Origin: Toxonevra muliebris | Lineage: Eukaryota; Arthropoda; Insecta; Diptera; Pallopteridae | DNA length: 64,000 bases | Reading direction: 5' to 3' | Assembly: GCA_963691655.1 (NCBI GenBank) | Contig: OY829326.1 | Span: 75,199,235 to 75,263,234, forward strand | Shown here: piece by piece, positions 50,720 to 62,240 of the stretch | How the letters are laid out: each line of letters opens with the position of its first letter | Numbering within the stretch: position 1 is the stretch's first letter | Position numbers and translations under genes: made by a program | The notes under the pieces: generated by a model | What the model saw: only the letters and a program-made list of their open reading frames with translations | Databases searched by the model: none | Told to the model about the DNA's origin: nothing

Positions 50720-51896
50720 CCACCTTGATCAAAAATTTCCCGGAATAACCACCGTGTGACGCTCCCATCGTACCGATTTGAGTTCTTTTTTTTGTTAAGT
50801 TGGTACATCTGTTGTTCATATTCTCTTTAAATCTTAGCGTCATAGCTTGACATTTACAAAAGTTATGTAGCCAAGAGGACATCTATAACTGTGTGTGTTG
50901 GCGATTTTTTACAATTTTAGAAATGTAACAACGAACTTGTATTAAATTTTGCGTAAAAAACGGATTTAATGGTGCGCGAACGTTGGAAATGTTGGAAAAG
51001 TCTTTCGGCAACGATTCTCTAAAGAAAACGGTCGTTTACCAGTGGCATGAGCGGTTCAAAAGTGGTCGTGAGTCAATCGAAGATGATGAACGCAGTGGCA
51101 TATCATCGACATCGAAAACCGACGAAAACATTGATAAAGTAAAAGAAATTTACCATCAGAGAGATTGCGGAGGACTTGAACATTGCTTATGGATCCGTCC
51201 AAGACATTTTGGTTAATGATTTGAGTTTCCGTCGTGTAGCAGCAAAGTTGATGCCAAAAGACCTAAATTTCATGCAAAAAAGAGACGTCGCAAAAGACGT
51301 GATTTGCGAGGCTGAATCCGATCCCACATTCATCATTTTCAGTCAAAAAAGAAGGCAATGCTCACGGTTTTCATGGATTACAACGGTGTAGTGCATCATG
51401 AATTTTTGCCAGAAGGCCAGACAGTAAAGAAAGAGTATTATTTGGGCGTTATGAGACGTTTGCGTGAAGCAATTCGCCGAAAAAGACCAAAATTGTGGAC
51501 AGAAAACTCGTAGATTTTGCACCATGATAACGCACCGTAACACAGTGCCATCATTATTCGTAATTTTTTGACGAAAAATGCAACAAATACTATCCAACAG
51601 CCACCGAATTCACCTGATTTGGCTCCCTGTGACTTCTTTCTATTTAATCGAGTTAAAAAACCATTACGGGGAACGCGTTTCAGCAGCCGAGAGGAAGTAA
51701 TGGAAAAATCGCAGGAAGCACTGATGGACATACCGAAAACCGAATATAAAAAATGTTTCGAGGATTGGATCAAGCGCTGGCATAAGTGTGTTGCAGTCGA
51801 TGGAGATTACTTTGAAGGGGACAATATAGATTTAAATGAATAAACTTGTATTCTTAATTTTCTGAATAAATTCCGGGAACTTTTTGAACAAGGTGG
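50720..51896 (+). mobile_element. Mariner element with both terminal repeats
   Basis: The left end CCACCTTGATCAAAAATTTCCCGGA and the inverted right end CCACCTTGTTCAAAAAGTTCCCGGA, shown in pieces, differ at two positions over about 25 bp. TA follows the right end (51897-51898); the left flank reads AA, a likely mutation. The element is about 1.18 kb, slightly shorter than the usual 1.3 kb, and carries the broken transposase described separately. Confidence 0.88.
50923..51843 (+). pseudogene. Mariner DD34D transposase, inactivated
   Basis: The frame begins ATG then an immediate TAA, followed by QRTCIKFCVKNGFNGARTLEML (helix-turn-helix region). A deletion shifts the frame near 51150-51170, and it returns near 51358. 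Catalytic positions are visible: Asp in VFMDYNG, Asp in HHDN and Asp in LAPCD, with 34 residues between the last two. Further in-frame stops lie at 51511-51513 and 51538-51540. The C-terminus KCVAVDGDYFEGDNI is typical. It cannot make a working enzyme. Confidence 0.9.
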
Positions 51897-51899
51897 TAG

Positions 51900-54375
51900 G
51901 TCAGAAATCTAACTTCTTTCAGATGGTGAATATTTCTCTGTAGTATCTTATAAAAGTGTTCGTGACCGGTTAGGCAGTATGGTCATATAACCGATAATGG
52001 CTTCATATAACACCACAAAGGTAGATGGCGGGGTGTTGCTATCTCAGTAATTTGTTTCTCATTTTTTATGATAAACAGCTTTCTCTTAGCGTTGAAATAT
52101 TTACGAGCTAAAAAGTAGCTTCAAGTTTTTGAACTGAATTTGATATGATTTTAAATCGTTTTCGTGCAAATATTACACTTAATTCAAACACTGAGGTGAA
52201 GAGATTTTAGCTATCCAATTATTAATAGACTGGTTGTTATAAACATGCATATAAACATCATATACATATATGATCCACTATTTCGACAATTGAAATTTTT
52301 TTTCCAAAAAGAAATAAAGTCCAATAGAAAAGATCTCTTAAATTTAATACACATATTCATAAATAAATAGACAATAAGTATTTATTTGCTAATTTTGACA
52401 AAACGTTTGTTTTTTTGGCATATTTACTAACATACAATTAACAATGCTTAAATAGGCACGATGGCCAAAGTTTCTTTACATGGTATAGTTCCAACATTTA
52501 TGTAAATTTCAATAACAAACACAATGCCAAAAGTCAAAAAGAGTTGAACGGAAGAAAAAACTTATCATTAATTGGGCTTCATATATAAATAAACAACAAA
52601 ACATAAAATATTAAAAAAAAAAATACTGAATTACAGTCGATTTCATAACTATATAACCACCTTTTTATTTAAATTATTTATAAAAAAAAATCTTGAAACT
52701 TTGCAAATTTTATTTCTTTATAAAATTATCTAAAATCAATTGAATATAAAACAAAATTTCTTCTATTAACTACCTACCTTAAGCAAAGAAATATGATTTG
52801 CCAGTGTTTCACAACTATATCACCATCTCGATTAAATAAGAATAAATTCTTTGTAAGTCTTGAAGTTAAAACTTTGTTTATGTTAATCATTTAGAAAGGC
52901 TGTTCATCATTCTATTTATCCTTTTTTTATTGGTGTCCTGGGAAAGTTAACACCAGGCGATTAGGTCGCCAATCTTAGCTTAGGTGCACAGCTGTTTTTG
53001 GCTTAGACGTTTCCTATTTACATTTCTCAAACATTTTTAATAATTCTAATAAAAGGTGGTCACATAGTTATGAAATGGACGGTATAAAAAAAAAATCGAC
53101 ATACTCGCTTAATTATGATGAAGGACATTCCCTTATAAGAATAGAACAGTGAGCATTCATGAATGTGTTACTGCCCCAGAAGGAACTAAACTAGTGTATA
53201 ATATTGGTAAACTAAGAATTCTCTAATTCAATCTATTCTCCTGTGATGAAATACAAGGTAAAATGACAATTGTAGTTTTATAAATGAAGGACTCTACTTT
53301 TGCCAAAATCGTTAGAGAAAGCTTTTTCTACTCGGTTAAGGAATTGAACGGATCCGTCATAACTTTTGTGTTTAAGTTTTACTGAAGTGTGGAATTACTA
53401 TTGAAAGTAGAGTATCTCATGATTGGGTTTTTGTTTGTACCCATTGAAACTTATTAGTAAGCTTAAAAGCTTCAGATTCACGAGCATATGAATCGGCATA
53501 ACTAATATAGAGTAAATCTTGACTGGATATGACCGCACACAAAAAACTATTTAAATGTTCTTTATTAAGCATCTAATCAATTGGGAAGAAGAATAGTTTG
53601 TACATTTATCTGTTTGAAGTGAATACAAATAGCTAGTGCTGCCGCTGTCGCTGCCGCTGCTGTTCACATTAAGAAGCATATTTGCAAATTTTGAATTCAA
53701 CGTTTAGAAATGTATATTTTTTGTTATTTATCTTTGTGTGCATGAGCGTGAGTGTGTTTGTGAAAGGTCTTTTGTTGGTGCTGGTTGTAACAATTTCATT
53801 GTTCGCACATAAAAGATGTCATTGAACCCCCCCATGTTGATGTGAATACGACTATGATGGCGTTGACGATGAAGATGGAAATGGAGATGATGATGACGAA
53901 CGAATTGTCAAAATGGAGCAAAATTCTACAACTGAACTGACGACGCTAAAGTGTACTTTATGCTCAAGCTGCTTCAAAAGAAAAACATGAAAATGTAAAA
54001 AACAAAGAATAAACTCTTTGCACAAATTCAGGGAGTTGCCGCACCGCTACTTGCTTGTTTGTTGTAATTGCAATGTGAAAATCTAGGAACAACGGAGCCT
54101 ATTCCAGAAACAGAATCAACTGAAACAACAGCCACAGTACCAGCAGAGAAAACAGAAGCAGCACTTTCCGACATATGTACTTGTGTATGTACATTCATAC
54201 ATACACTCTATACACTCCATGCACCATCATGTACTATAAAATGAAAGTGTGTTGAGATTTTTCTTGTAGTGGGTACTTTTTCAGTTTTATTTCTTTTTTA
54301 ATTTTTGTATTTTTAGTATTAAAAATTTTTGTTTATTCCAGTATGCACGATGTGGAAAATGGAAATAACACTCAC
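51900..54375. other. Non-coding DNA, one GAT-rich patch
   Basis: No gene recognised. Positions 53635-53670 carry GCTGCCGCTGTCGCTGCC repeats. Around 53840-53960 a plus-strand frame reads an acidic run (DYDGVDDEDGNGDDDDERIV) followed by KCTLCSSCFK and a stop. I cannot assign it. If siz uses the distal first exon, this is siz intron. Confidence 0.45.
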
Positions 54376-54467
54376 TGCTCATCGTTCGTTGCGTGTTGCA
54401 TTTCTGAGTGGGTGTTGGTTTTGTTGTCGTTGTTGGTGCTGGTGCTCTGCTGTTGTTGCTGTTCCAT
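54376..54467 (-). CDS. siz: Candidate distal alternative first exon of siz
   Basis: The minus strand reads ATG then MEQQQQQSTSTNNDN... for 30 codons plus CA, followed by a perfect GTGAGT donor. Phase 2 is the phase needed by the siz exon 2 acceptor at 9099 (giving His) and also by exon 4 at 8018. Just upstream, ATATCAGTCGC could be an initiator or a splice acceptor. No competing gene lies between. With exons 2-7 the product would be 1202 residues. Poly-Gln starts are common by chance in flies, so this is a candidate. Confidence 0.45.
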
Positions 54468-57400
54468 TGCGACTGATATACACAATAAATATATGTACAT
54501 ATCCGAATGGTTATGAATATAACAAAAAGCATGAAATGATTTTTAGACCTAATATTAAAAATACAAATCAATTTTTAGTATGAATACAAGAATAAATTGT
54601 TTTAATTGTGGGCGTATTATGAATGGAATTACCCGATAGACCACTTTATTGAAATAAAATTATATGATATTTACAACTGAAACGTATAAATATTACAGAC
54701 TGGTACAAAAAAATCAGCAACCAACCTAGGCATTATATACCATAAAATTAATGTAAATATCTATGTATATATTAAACACAACAGCTTATTGTGGATTAGG
54801 GCCCAGTGGAACGTTTCGCAGAGGCTTTTCATTTTGGCTTGACTGGTTGATTTATCGACCAGCCCGGTTATATTATTTATTTTCCTGGTGAAACAATGGG
54901 ATAAATTCTCGTTTTTTTGTATAAAACAAATATTTCGACTTTATATAACAAAAAAAAAAAAAAAAGATTACCTTCCCAATTCCATTTTCTCTCCCTCTTT
55001 AAAAACAAGTCCATAAAAAATGGTTCTTTTGAAGTGATTGATTTAAAATGTTCAAAGCAGCAAAATCTTTTAATACAAATTGTTCGAGTATGTCAATAAT
55101 ATATATTAATTATATAATTAACAAAATTATGTGTGCTCCAAATTTATTGTTTGGCCCATTGGCCGAAAAATCGACCAGGTGATATCTCGGAAACTAACGA
55201 AAAAAAAAATTTTTTTTAAATCATTTTTATCTTAATGGGATAAATTTTAGCTACTTGTAAAAATTCCAACGCTGCATATTAATTCCATAATCCAAGCTTT
55301 TTGTATGAATTTATATTTGTCACTAATACATATAACATATGTAATGCACGAATGAAGGGACGTCCAGTTTTATGCCAAACCCGAATAGCACAGCAGTGGT
55401 TCACAAAGTGTATCAAGCTGAACAAAACTGTAAGCGAAAAGTTTTGCTTTGGTTAGGTCCAGTCAGAGGCGTGAAGAAATTTATTATTTTAAATTTTTTT
55501 TTTTTGGCAGTAATTACATTTATTTCCGAAAACTATCAATACAAAGTTATTATACTATGTTTTATCTGTATAGTTAAAGTGTACAAAATTTCAAGTCAAA
55601 ATTCCAAAAAGGTTTGAGTTACAGCCATTTTAGTGATAGAAAGTAGACTGAAAACTTAATGGACTGAAAACTTTAAACGCGTTTTTCTCGAAACGACTTT
55701 TTTAGAACTGGTCGCGTCGATAACTCCTTCAAATATTAACTGATTTTCAATTTTTTTTTTTTTTTGTTCGTCCTTGCAGTAACTATAGTTAAGCGTAGCC
55801 GATTTTCAAATTTTTGATTCTTACTATTTTGAAACAAAAAAAAGGGTTGAAAACATGAAAAAATTTTCAATCAGTCGCCATTTAGTGGGGGAAAAAAAAC
55901 GCTACGTACGACGAGAATTATACTCATATAGATATAGAAAAACTTCAAATTCTTTTTTTAGAAAATCCGTTCTTGAAAAATCGACGCGACCATGGAGGGG
56001 GAAATTTTTTTCGGGCTCCACGGCAACGCCCATATCTTCAAAACTATTCAATATTTTTTAATAAAAATTTGTGAAAATATTGTTGGAATGATCCCCATAT
56101 TCCTTTATTTGACAGACCAAAAACATTCCCGAAAATCACAAATTTTTTCAGCCATCACAGTGGCCTTCTCCCTTAATGAAATGTCCCTTTTGTCGAGATG
56201 ACTAAATCGCAAAGGTGTATAAAGAACAGGCAAATCATACGACCGCTTACTTGAATCTTACGAATCCCATGCCCACCTCCGATGGGCGCTTCCAACTACG
56301 AATAGGTCACCATAGTAGAGTGACCCGGATCATTCAACAGAAGCGCGTACGGTAGCAAAAACGCTAGGGGAGAAAGCTGCACTAAGCACAATACGGCTGG
56401 ATAGTGGAGAGAATTAATTGCTAATTTCTGAAAGAATTTTCTGTTTAATCGATATTAGCGAATCTGAAAAAATTATTAAGTGATAAACTTTATCAAAATC
56501 AATACATGCATTGTTAAAAGGTTAAAATTTTAAGTAATTACTATTATAAGTTTTCAAACGTAATAAATTATAGTTCCTTGTAGCGTGCTAGCTTAAAAAC
56601 TTGGCAGAAACTTCTCTAAAAGATTACCTTTTTGTATACAACAAAAAGAGTAACAATGGGCATGGCCCAGAAATAACAAAATTGGGCCCTGAGGTATGCA
56701 GTACTACTCTGGAGCCTAACTTTAACCTATTTTTAACCCCTGGTTAGACACTAAATAAATAAATAAATTCTTTAAATTGTGCAAGCACACCTTGTTTAAT
56801 TAATAGTAACACATGCCAGTAATTAATTGAAAAATTCATAAATCTCACTATTTTTGAGTTAAAAAATTTTCCTCTGATAGATGTGCCATTGCTAAGAAGT
56901 GGTATATTAAAATTTATATATTATATTCTGTTTCTTATTTCGATTTTTCCGAACACCGACAGATAAATTTATGTTTATCAATTTTTAACCAATCGCAAGG
57001 GGGAGAAAGGACACTGCCAAATATTGATGTGAATATAAAAAGAAAACATGAATTTATGAAATAGATTGCTGGTGACATAAATTGATGAAGTAGTTCCATT
57101 AAGCCATAGTTGTACTATCAATTTTTGTTTATTAACAAATCAATATTTTGTTGTTTTTTACTATTTACCTTTCTCAAACAAAAGGGAATCAATCAATGTA
57201 AAATAAAATAGCAAAAAATATCACATCCTTGCCTTACCTAAATATTTATATATTTTTTTTTTTTTTTTTGCTGATTTATTCTTTTGTGAGAAAATATTTC
57301 AAAAATACATATAATACCAAACGACGATTTTTAATGAAAATAAAGATTATTTTTCTGTGAAATATTTGTTTTTCTGATTTATAAGAGTCTTGCAGAAAAC

Positions 57401-58726
57401 GTTCGTAATGTTTATATTGAAACTTAAAACAGTTTTTTAAATTTACGGCTTCCGAAACAGATAAGTATGTCCAAAAAGGTTAATGCGAATTGAAAAACGC
57501 AGAAAGTACTGTTAGTAATAGAAAATATCCGATTCTTGGACAAAACAATTTTTTTTGCCTCTAAATAAAAATATCTCTATTCAAGTAGTTCTTTGTACCG
57601 AAAATGAACAAAATTTTAACTGATGGGTGAAATATTTCTTGAAAAATGGAGACGCTACTATTTACGAATTTATAAAATTTCACAATTTGCTAATTAAAAA
57701 ACTACTTACTAGGATAACCACGATATTAATAAATTTGAATCTAGGGCACCAAAAAGAATCGTCTTGTATTAAAAATCAAATTATATATAAGAGAAATAAA
57801 TGTACAAGTATATCTAATATGCAAATAAAATACACACAGGAATATAACTAAAACAAAAACATATAAAATAAATAAATACGAAAATAATAAGTATGTGTGT
57901 ACCACTTTAAAATAGTACATAATTTTCATACAATATATGTGTATATCCCACGTACACGTACTTATTACGAATTTTATTCCACATCCAAAGCCACAATCGA
58001 GTACTTAAATGTGTACATAAGTTTGTATGTACGAGTATTTCTCCTTCTTCTTTTATTATGGAATTTTTTTTCTCACTTGGGCTACATGTGCTAAATTTCT
58101 TCACCCAATTTAAAAATTAATTTAGGAATTCATGCACTCGCACAATTAAAATTGAAAACAAAAACGCAGTTTCCATTCTCTCCCTCTGTTTCAAATATAT
58201 GGAATATATTATCGTATTCGTATATATTATGAGATTAGGGTCAATGTATGTGTAAGCACATACATATGTGTACATATATAAAGCAGGGCATTCATCATAC
58301 ATGCATGCTGCTGAACATCTATTTAAACTTTGATGTTTTCCTTCAGTTTCTTATCATTGCGTATGTGTATGTATGTAGATGGTAATCATTATAAAACTAT
58401 AATTTCTTTAACTTGCTTACTCCATCCATAAGGAAAAGTTTTTCTTTGTTTTAGAAATATAATGAGGGAACTTTAGTGAGGTCAATGATATAAGCTCCGA
58501 TTCAGCACAGTAGCTCAAGTAGATGTATTTAATTGAAAAATGTGCATTAAAAATGTTATAACTTTATGACATACCGGTTGAATAGTAGCCAGACTTGCAT
58601 TTTGCCGTAAGTTCTACAGCTGCTCTACATATAGAGACTTCGAACCATTCTCAAAATTTTAAATTTAAAATTAATACTTGCTACTCAAGAACAAAATATA
58701 CAACTTTTTTTTTTTTGGTTTGAACA
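54468..58726. other. Non-coding and ancient repeat DNA
   Basis: 55140-56205 looks like an old repeat: TGGTCGCGTCGAT near 55708 recurs inverted near 55978, and GAAAACTTTAAACGCG near 55668 is shared with the MITE at 49755. A TAAATAAATAAATAAAT tail at about 56752-56768 may be a LINE 3' end. Microsatellites occur near 57900-58280. No host gene recognised. Confidence 0.45.
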
Positions 58727-58988
58727 GTCCATGCTGGGCCTAGACTGAGCTTTTCGCATCCATTCATGTTGTGTAAGTTATATTTGTAAAAGAACCTACT
58801 GTTTTACCCCGAACCTGAACGACGGAGTGAAATGTTTTTCTTAGAAAATTTTTACTGTTTAAGGTTTGCCTGCCAAGTGGTAGTGCCGTGTAGAAACATT
58901 TTTATTTCCTAATTTTAATTTTGGTTCTACCGAGTATCGAATCCGGTGTATCCTGCATAGCAATCCTGCAGACTAGGCTACGGCAACC
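58727..58988 (-). mobile_element. SINE with tRNA-like head
   Basis: The minus-strand head reads GCCGTAGCCTAGTCTGCAGG (A-box-like), then ACCGGATTCGATACTCGG (B-box-like). The body ends at GTCCATGCTGGGCCTAGACTG, shared with 33033 and 32651. It is the longest of three copies of this family in the window. Confidence 0.65.
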
Positions 58989-61900
58989 ACAACTACTAAT
59001 ACCAAATATAAATCTATAATCTTGTAGTAAAATTATAACCAAGAAATTTATAAAGATAAATCGAATTAAAACTGACTGACTAATGTCAATATCAATAGAA
59101 TTCTCCTAATACGTTTTGCTACTATTTACTTACTATTGACATGACTTATCAAGCAAGGCTTAAGATTACACTTATGAAAATCGCCTTCTGCTCAGTTTAC
59201 CTCACTCTTCAAAGGAGCGTTTTAACTGATTCAACAGCCACTTAAATTCGCAGATAAATCGTTTCATGGCACCAAATCCGATGTCCTGCAGAAGCGTGGA
59301 ACCATCACTAGACTTGGAATACATCTAAAACTTTTGGTGTGATTGATGTCCTACTAAACTACACTTAGAATCGATCCAAAACTTTTAGAATGATCGTTAA
59401 AAAACGATTTACATTATGAAATTGAGTATTATAGGGAATTTGTAGACTGGATTGAATGTAGCAAAGTGGTAATGTTTTGTAGAGGGACGCAACGTATTAG
59501 TTCACCCTAGAAACCCATCGTTATGCCACTGTAATACGAAAGAGAGTTGTTCTACTACGTATTCAAAAAATTGTGTAGAAACATGAATAATTTTTACGGA
59601 AAACGGCTTAATTCACTAGTACCAGGATACTATTTCTCATGGACTGTTATTTTTATGACCAGCAAACCTCTTGAGTTTTAGGGAATTTTTATTTTTTGCA
59701 ATTTTTATCCAAATTTCACAACAAAAAGTTCTTATGTTTCAGATACCTAAGACTTCAGGTTCAATTTCAATTGCGTTTTCAATTATTTTCTATATAGTCC
59801 AATTTTTTTTTTTTTTTAAATCATATGTAAACAAAGTTTTTTATAGAATTTTATAAACAATAATATTTTCAAAGGAAGGTTTAAACTTTCAGAATCGATT
59901 TTTTTAATGTATTATTGAGCCAGAAGTAACAAGCATCACGGGTGTGTGTCAATGGATCTCTAACTGCGAATCCAAGTAAAAATGGTAAGCCTCTTCCACT
60001 ATTTAAATTTCGCCTGTATTTTATAAGGGTAAAACGTCCTTTGAGAATTTCATCATATTCACTAATTTTTTTAAATTTCTTCGACTTTAAGTTATTGCGG
60101 ACATATTTATCAGTGCATATTAAAAACTATTGAGTATACATAAACAAATTAATAGTTAAGCATACATGTAAATAAAAAAAAACTTAGCTAGAAAATGACA
60201 ATGAATTTGTTCAACACCACCAACAAAATTCTAATTGTTTATATGTTTATGTGATCATTGTTTAATTGAAGAAAAGTTGTAAATAGATGTGTATAATTTA
60301 TTAGTTAAACCAATCAACACTTAAATTAAAAACAATACAATACTTTGTAAAATAAAAATAAAATAATAGCACAATTGAATTTTTCGATTAAAAGTTGTAT
60401 AAAAAAAAATATTGAGGGATTTATTTGTAAAGGAAAGTTTATATCTGCGTATTTCCCAGCAACACAAATAGCATTGAAGAATTATATCGTTCATAACATA
60501 GTCCTCTGAACCTTTACAACGGCCGTCAGTGCAATACAATACCTTCGATTCAAGTCTATACAAAGAGTCCGAAATAGTTTCAATTCCATATGGATTTAAA
60601 ATAGTAATTAAGGAATTCATTCTTTGGAATTAATAAGTTTCTATGAATTTAGAATGAACTCTTTTTTAAGTAGCTACATAATTTTATGCTGGGTTAATGT
60701 GTGTTTATAAATACACATTTGCATTTAATCATGCATACATACATATGTACATATATGTATGTATGTATATGAAAATGTATGAAGGTGAATTGAGAAATCA
60801 GTTCTTAATTTATTTATTTTCTATTTAAATTTCGCATTAAGTCATGTCTACTTTCAAAACAAGCAAATATAGATAATATTTTCTTGAGATATATTTATGA
60901 AATTCCGCATTGTTGGTATGTATAGATATTGTACACCGCAGAAACACCTCTTTGCATAATTACAACATTCGTTCTTCAGAAATATATTGCATTAATAGGT
61001 ACTAGTGATTTTTTTTATACAGAATATGCATACATAATTTTATACCGAATATATTCCTCTTTTATTTAGCAAAAATAGCCCATAGAAGGTATGGACCGAG
61101 CAAGATTTGAGATCGAGTATTGTAGAGATCTAATACATTTTTCATAATCGTTTTCCATATCGGTTTTGTTGAAATTTGGTAAGCGGACACTATTTCCAAT
61201 GCCTAATGTTAAAAACCTATAGCTTGAATTTTATAGGTACCATCTAGAACACAAAATGAAAGAGGTTTAAATTGAAAAAAAAAGTATTTAAAAATTTGTA
61301 TTCTTTTGAATTTACGGTGTAAAGAATTGTATTTAAGGATGTCAATCCCGGAATCCCTAGTTCTCAAAAACCTGAAATTCATATGTAACTACACCAGTGG
61401 CGTAGCACCACCTTATAGTGCCGAAAATTTATTTGCAAATGTTATCTAAAAAATCTTAAAGGGATTCTTACGAAAAATAGTAGATTTTCATGTTTTTTTT
61501 TTGGAGAGTAAGGAATGTATTTACAATATCTTTTCAGTATCATAGGTACACATCCATATTGTATAATTTTTTTTTGCTTAAAAAATATAAAAATGGCGGA
61601 AATATTGCCAGACCACAGAACCAAAAAGTAGATTTTTTGGGATAAAATATCAAACTTTGACCCAGCCAAAAACACGTTTATTTTAAAAATTTTTAGTGTG
61701 TCAGAAGCTTACAAGCAACTTCGACTTTATTGCCCTAGCTTTTCTATTTTGAGACTCTGATTTATAACAGTAAATTGCAAATAACAGACTTATATTTAAG
61801 AGTAGAAGAATAAAAAAGTAAATTCGAAAATGTTATTATATTTTGTGCCTTGCAAAGTTATTGAGTGTAAGTTCATGTGGGCGATAAATTACACGAAAAA

Positions 61901-62094
61901 TTTACAATTAAAAACAAATATTTTTAAATAATATATTTTTCAGTAATATATAAAACTAAAATGTTGAAGAACGAATATAAGTTGTTTAAATTATGTTGTT
62001 AGTTGGAAAAAAAATGTTATATTTAGAGAATTGCAATTTTTTTTAAACCCAAAGTTGTTTATAAGCAACTTTTTGCAGGATTTTGTAAGAAGGA
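58989..62094. other. Non-coding DNA
   Basis: AT-rich, with a TACATATGTACATATATGTATGTATG microsatellite near 60737-60768 (given here as a mixed repeat). No coding, RNA or terminal-repeat signal was found. Confidence 0.5.
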
Positions 62095-62240
62095 CATATC
62101 GCTCGTTTGCAGCAAGACTGCCATAATCTAGCAAAAAAAAAAATTCGGCTATAAACTTTTGTCGTGATAATTTTTTTGTCGTTATAGCAATCGACGGAGT
62201 GGCAGATCATTGAAAACTTTAAGTGCCATTTTCTCCAAAA
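62095..62240 (+). repeat. Diverged relative of the 49.8-kb MITE
   Basis: ATATCGCTCGTTTGCAGCAAG with ACTGCCATAATCTAGC aligns to the left end of the MITE at 49755. TTGAAAACTTTAAGTGCCATTTTCTCC near 62210 aligns, in pieces, to its inner block. The right terminal repeat was not found. Confidence 0.6.

Noticed and set aside
51438..51773. 111-codon minus-strand open frame
   Set aside because: It is the antisense of the mariner transposase catalytic region.
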